NCBI GenBank assembly: GCA_029204225.1 | Contig: CM055092.1 | Location: 10,381,806-10,445,805 of the forward strand | From: Diphasiastrum complanatum | Taxonomy: Eukaryota > Streptophyta > Lycopodiopsida > Lycopodiales > Lycopodiaceae | Reading direction: 5' to 3' | DNA length: 64,000 bases | Part shown: positions 53,801 to 58,572 of the stretch, piece after piece | Numbering within the stretch: the stretch's first letter is position 1 | How the letters are laid out: every line of letters starts with the position of its first letter | Program-made: the position numbers and the translations under genes | Notes under the pieces: model-generated | The model's database searches: none | Seen by the model: the letters and a program-made list of their open reading frames with translations, nothing else | Told to the model about the DNA's origin: nothing

Positions 53801-54402
53801 ATCTTCCAATCCACATCAATGCGAATTCAGGTGTCAGTGGACACGTATTTAGCGGCCATTAAGGCTAAAACACAAAACAGCATCATTAAACACCTTCGGC
53901 AGCTTTGTCATGGTTTTAGTTGCCAGTCTACATCCTTAATTCTGTTAGATTGTGATCAATAGGATATTCTGGGAGTAGAATATACTATTTGACATAGACT
54001 AAAAAATAAATCTGCACACAACAGAGAGATGAACTGGGCTCAAATTTGTAGATAGACTTTCAACTAATAGCATATAAATACATCAGATAGGTGTCAATTA
54101 TTTTAGCCTTTTCTTTAAAGTTGTTCGTTCAAGAAATGTTCCCATATATCAGTTTTTTAAATTGAGAGCTTAGGAAGGATTCACATACAACTTGGGAAAG
54201 TACAAGAAAAGTCATGCAAAAAATGAGACACTACAAGCTAGAATACTGCATTCAGTGCACCCTAGAGAGCTCCAGCTAGAAGCACAACAAAGATTGCAGG
54301 TTTTGCAGCTACCGAGAATGAGTTACATGGTGAAGATCGAAGCTGCTGGGGTAAAAATCCTCTTGGCTTGCGCATGCTCATAGCAAAAAGAGCTGTCTCT
54401 AC
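5899..54402 (-). CDS. PIGO: PIG-O, GPI ethanolamine phosphate transferase 3 (ten exons, both ends outside the window)
   Basis: Host gene reconstructed from GT-AG junctions; its exons are listed separately. The enzyme is a multi-pass ER membrane protein of the alkaline-phosphatase superfamily. It adds phosphoethanolamine to the third mannose of the GPI anchor, working with PIG-F. The visible 694 codons cover the end of the phosphodiesterase domain ([42 protein letters not shown]), the linker ([16 protein letters not shown]) and the membrane domain ([48 protein letters not shown]). All nine joins keep phase, which random ORFs would not do. Introns in gene order are 23.5, 0.39, 0.34, 3.4, 0.2, 15.4, 2.0, 0.23 and 0.97 kb, then more than 5.9 kb. 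PIG-N and PIG-G are the related alternatives; these motifs fit PIG-O best. The active-site metal-ligand exons lie to the right of the window. Confidence 0.88.
6062..7031 (-). other. PIGO: PIG-O intron between the last two visible exons
   Basis: 970 bp, AT-rich. I see no element, RNA gene or credible ORF in it. Confidence 0.7.
7032..7073 (-). CDS. PIGO: PIG-O exon: 42-nt microexon
   Basis: Encodes [13 protein letters not shown] between shared Arg and Gly codons. Acceptor TTGGATCAG, donor GTAAGT (perfect consensus). The FDGLRY-AAFIG block is strongly conserved in PIG-O. Confidence 0.88.
7299..7440 (-). CDS. PIGO: PIG-O exon: membrane loop ending LLFFCTGH
   Basis: 142 nt, entering in phase 1 and leaving two bases of an Arg codon. 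A charged loop ([17 protein letters not shown]) leads into [14 protein letters not shown]. Acceptor ATTGTGCAG, donor AG|GTATTG. Confidence 0.85.
7441..9432 (-). other. PIGO: PIG-O intron, about 2.0 kb
   Basis: Between the central membrane exon and the 142-nt exon. It has no recognisable element. A 100-residue hydrophobic frame at 8576-8878 has no family signature and is not needed for phase, so I do not call it. Confidence 0.65.
9433..10012 (-). CDS. PIGO: PIG-O exon: central membrane domain
   Basis: 580 nt (193 codons plus one base), starting [15 protein letters not shown] after the acceptor TTTCTTGCAG and ending before GTCAGT. It holds at least five membrane segments and the PIG-O signatures [19 protein letters not shown] and [18 protein letters not shown]. 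It lies 15.4 kb downstream of the previous exon. Confidence 0.9.
10093..10640 (+). mobile_element. Decayed LTR-retroelement leader and gag start
   Basis: At about 10178-10199, CTTGGTATTAAAACACTTTCC is a mutated copy of the primer-site context of gypsy G and H (CTTGGTATCAGAGCACTTTCC), which is complementary to initiator-Met tRNA. A C/T-rich leader follows and then an open frame with [11 protein letters not shown], placed like a gag start. No LTR can be recognised, and the right end is a guess. It lies just inside intron 6. Confidence 0.45.
10641..13398. other. Intron 6 sequence with a GC-rich island; no recognised gene
   Basis: 2.76 kb without an assigned element. About 11110-11290 is rich in GC and CpG (GGGCGGCCGCGG; CTCGCGCGCGCCC), unlike its surroundings, and open frames cover it on both strands. 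A second open frame lies at 12095-12412, opening on GTG. Neither shows a family motif. They may be relics of captured gene sequence; I do not assign a function. Confidence 0.4.
13399..13756 (-). repeat. Gypsy C' 3' LTR (358 bp)
   Basis: The same length as both LTRs of D and nearly identical to them; TG...CA ends. Its start (right end) carries the perfect 16-bp palindrome GTTACGAGCTCGTAAC at 13740-13755. The polypurine tract (CCCTCCCCCTT on the plus strand) lies at 13758-13770. Confidence 0.92.
13768..15199 (-). pseudogene. Gypsy C' integrase and chromodomain
   Basis: The frame 15096-13768 encodes an integrase: HHCC zinc-binding part ([19 protein letters not shown]...CQKC), catalytic D-D-E motifs ([27 protein letters not shown]) and a C-terminal chromodomain ([18 protein letters not shown]). 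All three catalytic residues are kept. The upstream side is fused to the protease through the deletion near 15200, so it lacks its normal reading context. Confidence 0.88.
15200..16601 (-). pseudogene. Gypsy C' gag and protease start
   Basis: Gag starts at 16601 ([17 protein letters not shown]) and stays open through the retrotransposon gag core ([27 protein letters not shown]) to about 15840. There a 2-bp loss relative to D shifts the frame. The zinc knuckle (CFVCMGKG...C) follows, with its His changed relative to D (GPT for GHT), then the protease site [10 protein letters not shown]. The frame is cut at SLAKG by the deletion. Confidence 0.85.
16660..17031 (-). repeat. Gypsy E 3' LTR (left limit approximate)
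   Basis: The right end TGGGCATTACA reads TGTAATGCCCA on the minus strand, a canonical TG start. 16868-17031 matches 19235-19402 with few changes; the rest, to about 16660, is inferred because the C' homology stops there. Confidence 0.65.
17090..19233 (-). pseudogene. Gypsy E pol: RT end, RNase H, integrase, chromodomain
   Basis: Minus-strand pieces in order. The RT thumb region ([16 protein letters not shown]) lies at 19233-18980. RNase H ([34 protein letters not shown]) lies at 18894-18560. The integrase, with [15 protein letters not shown] and [11 protein letters not shown], spans about 18184-17300. The chromodomain, near 17215-17120, has an in-frame stop before its WRG core. Stops and frameshifts break it in at least four places. 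Confidence 0.85.
19235..19402 (-). repeat. Gypsy E partial 5' LTR
   Basis: Matches 16868-17031. It is joined on its left to the middle of the RT gene (at GACCAAGGTAAAGAAG) and on its right to the leader of F, so it marks a rearrangement point. Confidence 0.75.
19600..20290 (+). repeat. Gypsy F leader tandem repeats (about 72 bp, near ten units)
   Basis: A unit with core GGCTGTCCAGCGCCCTACT, then CATCA and TTTTC, recurs near 19616, 19684, 19750, 19830, 19905, 19970, 20050, 20120, 20200 and 20265. H has about three such units in its leader (60470-60670). Open frames across this region are by-products. Confidence 0.75.
20690..22338 (+). pseudogene. Gypsy F gag and protease remnants
   Basis: Gag begins at 20690 ([17 protein letters not shown]), with a short coiled coil ([17 protein letters not shown]). 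The gag core ([31 protein letters not shown]) is in a shifted frame from about 21130. The zinc knuckle is not seen. The protease site has decayed to [10 protein letters not shown], where G has VDTGSTHSF. The retropepsin-like region ends [14 protein letters not shown]. At least four frameshifts are present. Confidence 0.8.
22339..24080 (+). other. Gypsy F: about 1.75 kb of unknown sequence where RT, RNase H and integrase should be
   Basis: Between the protease remnant and the chromodomain I find none of the RT, RNase H or integrase motifs that are clear in H. Long frames exist (22393-22905, 22890-23399, 23227-23982) and are rich in hydrophobic and aromatic residues. Recurring short blocks (TTGGCAT..., CATATCGCTTGGT/CATATTGCTTGGT, CCTTGGCATTC) suggest repetitive origin. 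It may be filler of a non-autonomous element or captured sequence. Confidence 0.5.
24105..24359 (+). pseudogene. Gypsy F chromodomain tail of integrase
   Basis: Encodes [37 protein letters not shown] and [16 protein letters not shown], matching the C-termini of G (52540-52800) and H (55940-55708). One cage-region Trp has become Tyr (ATWEP to ATYEP). Confidence 0.85.
24571..24924 (+). repeat. Gypsy F 3' LTR (354 bp)
   Basis: Starts AGTTATGGACTTGGCTC right after the polypurine run CAGGGGAG and ends TTGTAACT. It is shorter than and diverged from the LTR of G, but has the same AGTTA...TAACT ends. Confidence 0.78.
24925..25460 (-). other. PIGO: PIG-O intron 6, right end
   Basis: 536 bp between the F LTR and the 92-nt exon. 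AT-rich, nothing recognised. Confidence 0.65.
25461..25552 (-). CDS. PIGO: PIG-O exon: short membrane-domain exon
   Basis: 92 nt. The first two bases complete a Leu codon, then 30 codons begin [20 protein letters not shown] and end LLQ. Acceptor CATATGCAG, donor CAG|GTCAAT. It matches the EEGKVA-FLLATT-type stretch of the family and restores phase 0 for the next exon. Confidence 0.85.
25756..26482 (-). CDS. PIGO: PIG-O exon: lumenal linker and first membrane segments of the C-terminal domain
   Basis: 727 nt (242 codons plus one base). It opens [17 protein letters not shown], continuing INSWQ of the previous exon, and then has a charged lumenal stretch ending [10 protein letters not shown]. 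Several hydrophobic segments follow ([60 protein letters not shown]). Acceptor CCTTGACAG, donor GTGAGT. Confidence 0.9.
26483..27739 (-). other. PIGO: PIG-O intron 4, left part
   Basis: About 1.25 kb with no clear element. Open frames at 26779-27054 and elsewhere show no family motif. The stretch from about 27100 may be a decayed leader of the gag relic that follows. Confidence 0.5.
27740..28060 (+). pseudogene. Gypsy gag relic
   Basis: [26 protein letters not shown] matches the gag core of H in wording and spacing (FKDKVQLTVYSGSSDENELENWYSKL). After a frameshift, [11 protein letters not shown] corresponds to the DIQRIHLAALH region. No LTR is nearby. Confidence 0.7.
28438..28460. repeat. Homopolymer of 23 C
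   Basis: An uninterrupted run of 23 C on the plus strand (G on the sense strand of PIG-O), beside the broken end of LINE-K and a TGTG-rich stretch. It could fold as a G-quadruplex in the transcript, or could be a sequencing artefact. Confidence 0.9.
28488..29561 (-). pseudogene. LINE-K: decayed LINE ORF2 fragment
   Basis: Antisense to the window and collinear with LINE-C from about 63810 down to 62750: the pre-RT region, the early RT blocks, the FVDFRKAFD-equivalent, and [17 protein letters not shown] near 28560. The catalytic YADD has become YDDD. Many stops and indels. The 5' side (right) ends at a GA microsatellite; the 3' side ends at the poly-C run. It lies in PIG-O intron 4, sense orientation. 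Confidence 0.82.
29562..29593. repeat. (GA)n microsatellite at the 5' end of LINE-K
   Basis: 32 nt of uninterrupted GA, directly at the LINE-K boundary. Confidence 0.95.
29798..29851. repeat. (GA)27 microsatellite next to a PIG-O splice donor
   Basis: 54 nt of perfect GA. In PIG-O this is (TC)27 starting at intron position +7 after the donor at 29857-29856. Confidence 0.95.
29858..30008 (-). CDS. PIGO: PIG-O exon: [15 protein letters not shown] region
   Basis: 151 nt, starting with the third base of the shared Ser codon and ending INSWQ. Acceptor TCTTTACAG. The donor is CAG|GTTCTG, followed six bases into the intron by a 54-nt TC tract. [10 protein letters not shown] is diagnostic for plant PIG-O. 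Confidence 0.88.
30346..30401 (-). CDS. PIGO: PIG-O exon: end of phosphodiesterase domain
   Basis: 56 nt encoding [18 protein letters not shown] plus two bases of a Ser codon completed in the next exon. Acceptor CATAATAG, donor GTAATC. This is one of the most conserved stretches of the PIG-O catalytic domain. Confidence 0.88.
30794..30832 (-). CDS. PIGO: PIG-O exon: 39-nt microexon
   Basis: Acceptor TTGTACAG, donor GTCAGT, 13 codons reading [13 protein letters not shown], phase 0 at both ends. CISTLPQ runs straight into LDFAPTL of the next exon, as expected for PIG-O. It lies 23.5 kb downstream of the previous exon. Confidence 0.8.
30833..31929. other. PIGO: Right end of PIG-O intron 1; no recognised gene
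   Basis: About 1.1 kb between the microexon and LINE-J. A frame is open from 31684 into LINE-J with a possible ATG at 31816, but its sequence does not match the LINE-B N-terminus, so the LINE start is uncertain. Confidence 0.5.
31930..33740 (+). pseudogene. LINE-J: truncated LINE ORF2 (endonuclease and start of RT)
   Basis: [26 protein letters not shown] begins the endonuclease homology near 31945. The domain continues at 32058-32834 with [25 protein letters not shown] and LSDHSFL. The catalytic Asn of GDFNAR is His here, so the endonuclease is probably dead. The linker is at 32767-33429, and RT begins ([26 protein letters not shown]) and stops abruptly after YCCFVDF at 33739. At least three frameshifts and a stop (33427). 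The 3' half is absent. No ORF1. Confidence 0.85.
34165..35690 (-). pseudogene. Copia I reverse transcriptase and RNase H
   Basis: RT opens [18 protein letters not shown], then [19 protein letters not shown] (35682-35365). The catalytic site is [12 protein letters not shown] at about 34960, followed by [15 protein letters not shown]. RNase H lies at 34585-34376 with [10 protein letters not shown]...RRSTSGF. The normal GYSDADWAG Asp is Asn here. Confidence 0.85.
35931..37158 (-). pseudogene. Copia I protease and integrase
   Basis: Protease at 37158-36877: [12 protein letters not shown] holds the catalytic DSG. The integrase end is at 36203-35931 ([12 protein letters not shown]...[23 protein letters not shown]). 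The integrase core between them is split by the MITE and by stops. Confidence 0.82.
36373..36705. mobile_element. hAT-like MITE (333 bp) nested in copia I
   Basis: Flanked by a perfect 8-bp duplication GTCTAAAC (36365-36372 and 36706-36713), the length typical of hAT insertion. Ends CATAGTTGC...GCATCTATG are imperfect inverted repeats, and AGAAACG-type palindromes extend them inward. There is no coding capacity, and a long A tract lies inside. The element interrupts the copia integrase region. Confidence 0.8.
38077..38525 (+). repeat. Copia LTR-like segment, opposite orientation to copia I
   Basis: Starts TGTTAACAGAACTTG and has a TATA-like box (GTATAAATAG near 38265). 38381-38525 is the reverse complement of about 34020-34165, at the RNase H end of copia I. 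It looks like an LTR or LTR-proximal piece of a second, plus-strand copy. The boundaries are approximate. Confidence 0.55.
38526..41379. other. Intron 1: low-complexity CTAG/TTAG-rich stretch and unassigned sequence
   Basis: 38690-38830 repeats TAGTTACTAG and TTAGAAGTTAGAAG units. A (GT)n(GA)n tract lies at 38865-38896. 39180-39360 and 40400-40560 repeat TAGTATCTACTAG-like words. Short frames at 39433-39755 (with GRGRGRQRG) and 40796-41008 have no family signature. The stretch from about 39400, with its continuation after D at 47786, may be one old interrupted element. Confidence 0.5.
41380..41737 (+). repeat. Gypsy D 5' LTR
   Basis: TG...CA, opening with the perfect 16-bp palindrome GTTACGAGCTCGTAAC. 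It holds a GCCACGTGGC G-box-like motif (GCCACGTGGCTG in this copy) inside a larger inverted repeat near 41590-41612, and CTATAT as a possible TATA element near 41665. Confidence 0.93.
41739..41750 (+). promoter_or_regulatory. Gypsy D primer-binding site (initiator-Met tRNA)
   Basis: TGGTATCAGAGC, complementary to the 3' end of plant initiator-Met tRNA, one base after the LTR. Confidence 0.9.
42642..44191 (+). pseudogene. Gypsy D gag, zinc knuckle and protease (frameshifted)
   Basis: Gag starts at 42642 ([14 protein letters not shown]). An acidic region and a coiled coil precede the gag core ([23 protein letters not shown]). An 8-bp tandem duplication (GCCTGGGA twice, near 43267-43282) shifts the frame, and the product resumes from 43292. 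The CCHC knuckle [14 protein letters not shown] is intact. The protease site reads [10 protein letters not shown], with DDG in place of the usual D-S/T-G, as in C'. The frame ends at 44189-44191 after a 1-bp loss near 44142. Confidence 0.88.
44192..45561 (+). pseudogene. Gypsy D reverse transcriptase and start of RNase H
   Basis: In frame from about 44150 to 45561. RT motifs are [43 protein letters not shown] and [11 protein letters not shown] (catalytic DD). RNase H begins [15 protein letters not shown] and stops at EKELF-CP because one extra T near 45555 shifts the frame. Confidence 0.9.
45562..47416 (+). pseudogene. Gypsy D RNase H end, integrase and chromodomain
   Basis: The frame continues with [13 protein letters not shown] and TVADALSRM of RNase H, then an acidic linker ([17 protein letters not shown]). 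The integrase has the HHCC part, D-D-E motifs [17 protein letters not shown] and [10 protein letters not shown], and a GPY/F-type stretch (LSPRYCGPF). The chromodomain [18 protein letters not shown] ends it. This part is intact, and apart from the upstream shift would give a normal integrase. Confidence 0.9.
47416..47427 (+). promoter_or_regulatory. Gypsy D polypurine tract
   Basis: AGGGGGAGGGAG directly before the 3' LTR; plus-strand priming site. Confidence 0.85.
47428..47785 (+). repeat. Gypsy D 3' LTR
   Basis: Same length as the 5' copy, about three transitions apart. Here the CGGCCACGT...ACGTGGCCG inverted repeat is perfect. Confidence 0.93.
47786..48438. other. Intron 1 between gypsy D and gypsy G
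   Basis: About 650 bp with no recognised feature; continues the sequence left of D. Confidence 0.6.
48439..48863 (+). repeat. Gypsy G 5' LTR (425 bp)
   Basis: AGTTATGGACTC...GTTCATAACT, with the primer site starting at the next base. Contains CTTGGGCCCTAT repeats and CTATAAGTAG, a likely TATA element near 48731. Confidence 0.9.
48864..48875 (+). promoter_or_regulatory. Gypsy G primer-binding site (initiator-Met tRNA)
   Basis: TGGTATCAGAGC immediately follows the LTR, fixing the LTR end at ...ATAACT. Confidence 0.92.
49872..51657 (+). pseudogene. Gypsy G gag and protease (one frameshift)
   Basis: Gag from ATG 49872 ([13 protein letters not shown]), with a short coiled coil, a Pro-rich stretch and the gag core ([34 protein letters not shown]). 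A loss of two bases near 50440 moves it to the frame that runs to 51657 ([18 protein letters not shown]). The CCHC knuckle [14 protein letters not shown], the protease site [10 protein letters not shown] and the retropepsin fold end ([18 protein letters not shown]) are all present. Confidence 0.88.
51640..52804 (+). pseudogene. Gypsy G integrase core and chromodomain
   Basis: The frame enters at [15 protein letters not shown] straight after the protease. D-D-E motifs are intact: [20 protein letters not shown] and [13 protein letters not shown]-like APRYYGPY and the chromodomain [21 protein letters not shown] follow. The zinc-binding N-terminus is lost with the deletion, and the frame is offset from gag-protease, so no normal polyprotein results. 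Confidence 0.87.
52849..53299 (+). repeat. Gypsy G 3' LTR (451 bp)
   Basis: Preceded by TCGGGGAG (polypurine). Differs from the 5' copy by a few substitutions and an extra stretch of about 26 bp after TAAGTAGGGAT. Confidence 0.9.
53305..54312 (-). other. PIGO: PIG-O intron 1, 5' end
   Basis: About 1 kb between gypsy G and the first visible exon; no recognised feature. Confidence 0.65.
54313..54402 (-). CDS. PIGO: PIG-O exon (first visible): phosphodiesterase domain
   Basis: 90 nt, phase 0 at both ends. The acceptor TTGTTACAG precedes 54402 and the donor GTAGCT follows 54313. It encodes [18 protein letters not shown] and 12 more residues, the stretch that follows the GDHGG-type motif in this family. 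Without splicing the frame meets a stop within about 50 nt. The donor choice is the least certain of the set. Confidence 0.75.
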
Positions 54403-55161
54403 CTGTAACAAAGAAAACGTCATATTCTCTCTGGCACATCAAATTGAATTGATGATAACTATATTGAAACCAAACCAACACCCAAGCATAGAATGCCGTT
54501 CAATACCAAGCTTTACTTGACATAGAATATATGGTTTAACACCTAGCTTTACTTTCTTTCCTTTAAAGAACTATCATCTATTTAAATTGCTCTTCAACCT
54601 TAAATCTCACAAATTTATATAGCTCGTGTCAAAGTTCTCAAAAAAATCTTCTAAGCGTCCCTACACTAAATCTGCTCACAAAACGCCAGCAAATACATGT
54701 TGAGAGCATCCTATGATTACCTTAAAAATTTCACGAAGATCTTGGATGATGATTTTGTGTCTAGATGTGCACATAAAATCGAATTGAACCCTTTGAAGTG
54801 TACCTTTGGGGTAGAAAAGGGAGTACTATTTGGGCCAAGTTGTATCACGATATGGAATGTTAGTTAATTCCACGAACGGGTACTGTAGATGGATGGCAGG
54901 GGGCGGAGGTGGAATGTTGCGCAGCAACAGCAACAACATTGTGCTGTTGCTGCTGCGCAGTGGGATCCATGAAACATGTGGGAGCATATATATTGCTAAC
55001 TGTCATGAATACGGTATGACACTAGCATCCAACCCTGTCTCGCTGATGCTATAAAAGGATGTAATAAGGGATGCAGCATGAAGGACTGCTGGTGGTCAAT
55101 GACGTCGTCTAGGAAGATGAGGTCTCCTCATGATAAGTCGGGTAGCTCGTGCAGCAACATG
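54403..55161 (-). other. PIGO: PIG-O intron upstream of the first visible exon
   Basis: About 760 bp up to gypsy H. Part near H (about 55050-55161) could be LINE-C 3' UTR split by H. A short GC-rich inverted repeat (TTGCGCAGCAACAGCAAC and GTTGCTGCTGCGCA) lies at about 54917-54959. Confidence 0.55.
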
Positions 55162-55166
55162 AGTAT

Positions 55167-55631
55167 AGTTATGATCAAAATCTCAGGTGTTGAATCAATG
55201 AAGCATAAAAGACAGCAATAGACTAAAGCCCTACAAGCAATAGACAAGACAATAGGTTCTCCCACGAAGAGCCCAAGCAATACCAATCAATAATCTGAAA
55301 AATGAGTGTACAAATGCCCCTATAGATACCCTACCAATGAACCCTAAAATAGGAACTCAAAAGTAAAGGGAGGCAAAATGTGGAGGGAAAATAGTGCGCC
55401 CTCCTACGGGCCCCCACTCCACATATAACCATATAATAAGGGCCCAAGGCCAGTCAATGTCATAAAAAAGGACCCAGTGCGAGTCATAAGCATATAAAAA
55501 GGCTTTGGGGCCTGTACATGACTAATATAAAATGCGTAACCAGAAATATACATAACCAACAGTAAATGTAAAGAGGCCTGCGGAATATATGCAGAGTAGC
55601 CCAGTAGGCCTGTATCCTGTAGTCCGTAACT
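55167..55631 (-). repeat. Gypsy H 3' LTR (465 bp)
   Basis: On the minus strand AGTTACGGACTACAGG...GATCATAACT; preceded by the purine run AGCCAGGGAG. Confidence 0.92.
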
Positions 55632-55707
55632 CTCCCTGGCTATAAAGAACATTGCCCCCAATGTAGACAAATTAAGATAAGAACCAGTGCCAGAGAAAAA
55701 TACTGCA

Positions 55708-57065
55708 TCAAGATATCCCATATGAGAAAGGAACATCAAGAGAAGCTGGAGCATCCCGAGAAGCAATGGTAGCTGCAAGTGATCGAGCCTGATCAGCCAG
55801 GATAGGGGTATGATAAAAAACATCAATGGGCTCCCAAGTAGCCTCCTCAATAGGACGACCATCCCACTGGACCAAAAACTGAACCTGCCGATGGCGACGA
55901 CTATGCAATAAGCGCACCTGTAAAATAGCAGCTGGCAAGAATGGAAAAAGCTCTGGATCTGCAGGAAATGAGGAATCTCGAGGAGCATCATCCTCAATAG
56001 CAGCACGTAATAAACTGACATGAAAGATATCACAAGCCCGAGTAGCAGCAGGTAACTCAAGACGATATGTAATTGGACTGAGGCGCTCAAGAATCTGAAA
56101 AGGCCCATAATAGCGCGGCGCAAGCTTCTCAATAGAAGCAAGACCCTATACAAAACGATGGCGAGCAAAGCGTAACCGGAGAAAAACAGTATCTCCCTCT
56201 GCAAACTCAACATGGCGCCGATGACGATCAACAATGGTCCCGAACCGCTGCTGAATATGCTGTAAATGAGTAGTAGCTATAGTAATAATCTCCCGAGCAC
56301 TCGAAAAATAAGATGAAATAGTAACAGGTGCATCATCTGGAGGAGCAGGTATACCGGGTAGAACTGGTGAGTATCCATGAGCAAGCAGGAAAGGAGAAAC
56401 ACCTGTGCTGGAACTAACAGAACTGTTATAACTATACTCAGCCAAACGTAAATGCTGATCCCAATCACGACCAGAAGGAGAAACATAATGTCGTAAATAA
56501 TCCTCCAATACCCGGTTAATAACCTCAGACTGACCATCCGCAGAAGAATGATAAGTGGTGCCCATAAGTATCCTAACATCCAAGATACGCATAAGCTCTG
56601 TCCAAAAACCTGATGTAAACTTGGTATCCCGATCAGTAAGTATAGATCGTGGGAGACCATGTAAGCGGAAAATCTCTGAAATAAATATACGACCACACTG
56701 CTCTGCTGTAATAGAACGTCTGACTGGTATGAAATGAGCTTGTTTAGAAAACCTATCAACTACCACCAAACAAGAGTCATGACCACGCTGAGTACGGGAA
56801 GACCTAAAATGAAGTCCATAGATATATCAGTCCACTGGCGGGAAGGAATAGGCCAACTTTGAAGGAGACCGCCAGGTTTTTCACGGGAATACTTGTTAAG
56901 GCAAAAATCACAAGTATGAATAAGTTGGGAAAGCTCACGCTTCATGGAAGGCCAATAAAAATGTTTTTTCAAACGGAACAAGGACTTCTGAAAACCAAAA
57001 TGGCCACCAACAGGAGAGGAATGGGCATCAAGGAGCTGTGGACGTATGTCGAGAGTGCTGGGAAT
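55708..57065 (-). pseudogene. Gypsy H integrase and chromodomain
   Basis: The zinc-binding part (HFYWPSMKRELSQLIHTCDFCLNKY) is in the frame ending near 56760. A 1-bp loss there shifts to [20 protein letters not shown] and ADGQSEVINR complete D-D-E. A TAG at about 56150, where G has CAG, cuts the frame before [10 protein letters not shown]. The chromodomain ([21 protein letters not shown]) closes at 55708. Confidence 0.88.
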
Positions 57066-58572
57066 ACATAACACTGGGAATACATAACAAACCATAGTGA
57101 AACAAACGATGATTAACAATGGAATAAACCTGGTGAGGGTGAAGGGAAGGACGAGAGGCAGACGACATAATATCACGAAAGTCTGGACATGTGGCATAAG
57201 CCTGAGGAAGATCATCATACCAAGAGTGGGGAGACGTAACAAGACTGTAAGTAAGAGCAAGTAAACGAGACAAAGCATCAGCAGTAGCGTTACTTTTACC
57301 AGGCTTATAATGAATATCAAAATGAAAGGACTGTAAAAACTGAAGCCAACGGTACTGACGATCACTAAGATCCTTTTGTGTATACAAATAACGAAGTGAC
57401 TGGTGATCAGTAAAAACATCAAATGGAACACAATACAGATAATGACGAAGACGACGGGATTCATATGCAATAACACACTGACGCTGATGTAACAAAGCAC
57501 CTAATCCTGTGGAACTAGCATCAGTCTCAACAGCAAAACGTTGGGAAAAATCTGGAAGACATAAAACAGGGGCAGTGGTAAGCTTAACCTTCAAAGTATC
57601 AAAAGCTGACTGACATGCGGGAGCCCAAGCAAACGAAGTTTCCTTTTTCAACAGAGCATGCAAAGGAGATGCAAGAGTGGCAAAATGAGCAACTGGTTTA
57701 CGAAGATGGATAGCAAGACCAAGAAACATACGAACATCATGAACATCAGCAGGCATAGGCCATGAAAGAATAGAACGGACCTTACGAGGGTCGAGACGAA
57801 CAGTACCATTAGTAACAAAGAAGCCCAAAAACTCGATTTGTACAACAGCAAAAGAACATTTAGAATGTTCAGCATACAGATGATGAGTAACTAACAAAAC
57901 AAAAATAGAACGAACGTGCTGAACATGAAGAGAGAGAGTGGTGCTATAAATGAGGATATCGTCAAAATAAACAATGACACACTTTCCAAGCAGAGGACGA
58001 AAGATGTTATTCATGACATTCTGAAAAGTGGGCGGGCCATTGGTAACACCAAAAGGAAGGACACGAAACTCATACAGACCAAAGTGGGTACGGAAAGTTG
58101 TCTTGTGCTCATCAGGAGGATGCATACGAAACTGGTGATAACCGGAACGGAGATCAAGTTTAGATAAGATCATGGCTTGGCCTAACTGGTCAAACAGGTC
58201 ATCCATATGAGAGATAGGGTACTGATTACGGATAGTAAGTTTATTTAAAGCACGATAATCAATACATAGACGTTTAGTACCATCCTTCTTATCAACAAGT
58301 AAAACAGGAGCACCAAAAGGACTGTGGCTAGGAACAATAAGGCCTTGACGTAATAAATCAGACACCTGACGCTGGACTTTCTCGCGCTCAACAATAGACA
58401 TACGAAAAGGAGGACGAGAAGGAGGTGATGCAGAGGAAACAAGGTCTATATGGTGGTTGACATCTCGTAAAGGTGGTAACTGAGTCGGCTCTCTAAAAAC
58501 ATGCTCAAATTCACGCAACAGTTCAGAAAATACCTGTGGCAAAGGTGGTGCATCCGCAATAGGCTGAACTGG
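57028..58572 (-). pseudogene. Gypsy H reverse transcriptase and RNase H
   Basis: RT motifs: [46 protein letters not shown] and VIVYFDDILIYS (catalytic DD). RNase H: VETDASSTGLGALL, FTDHQSLRYL and ATADALSRL. The frame follows gag-protease in the same phase after one TAG (58573-58575). A 16-bp tandem duplication (CTGGGAATACATAACA twice, near 57057-57088) ends it early. Confidence 0.9.

Noticed and set aside
54830-55054. A 74-codon frame with a Gly-rich stretch
   Set aside because: It lies over a GC-rich inverted repeat in an intron and has no homology that I can recognise.
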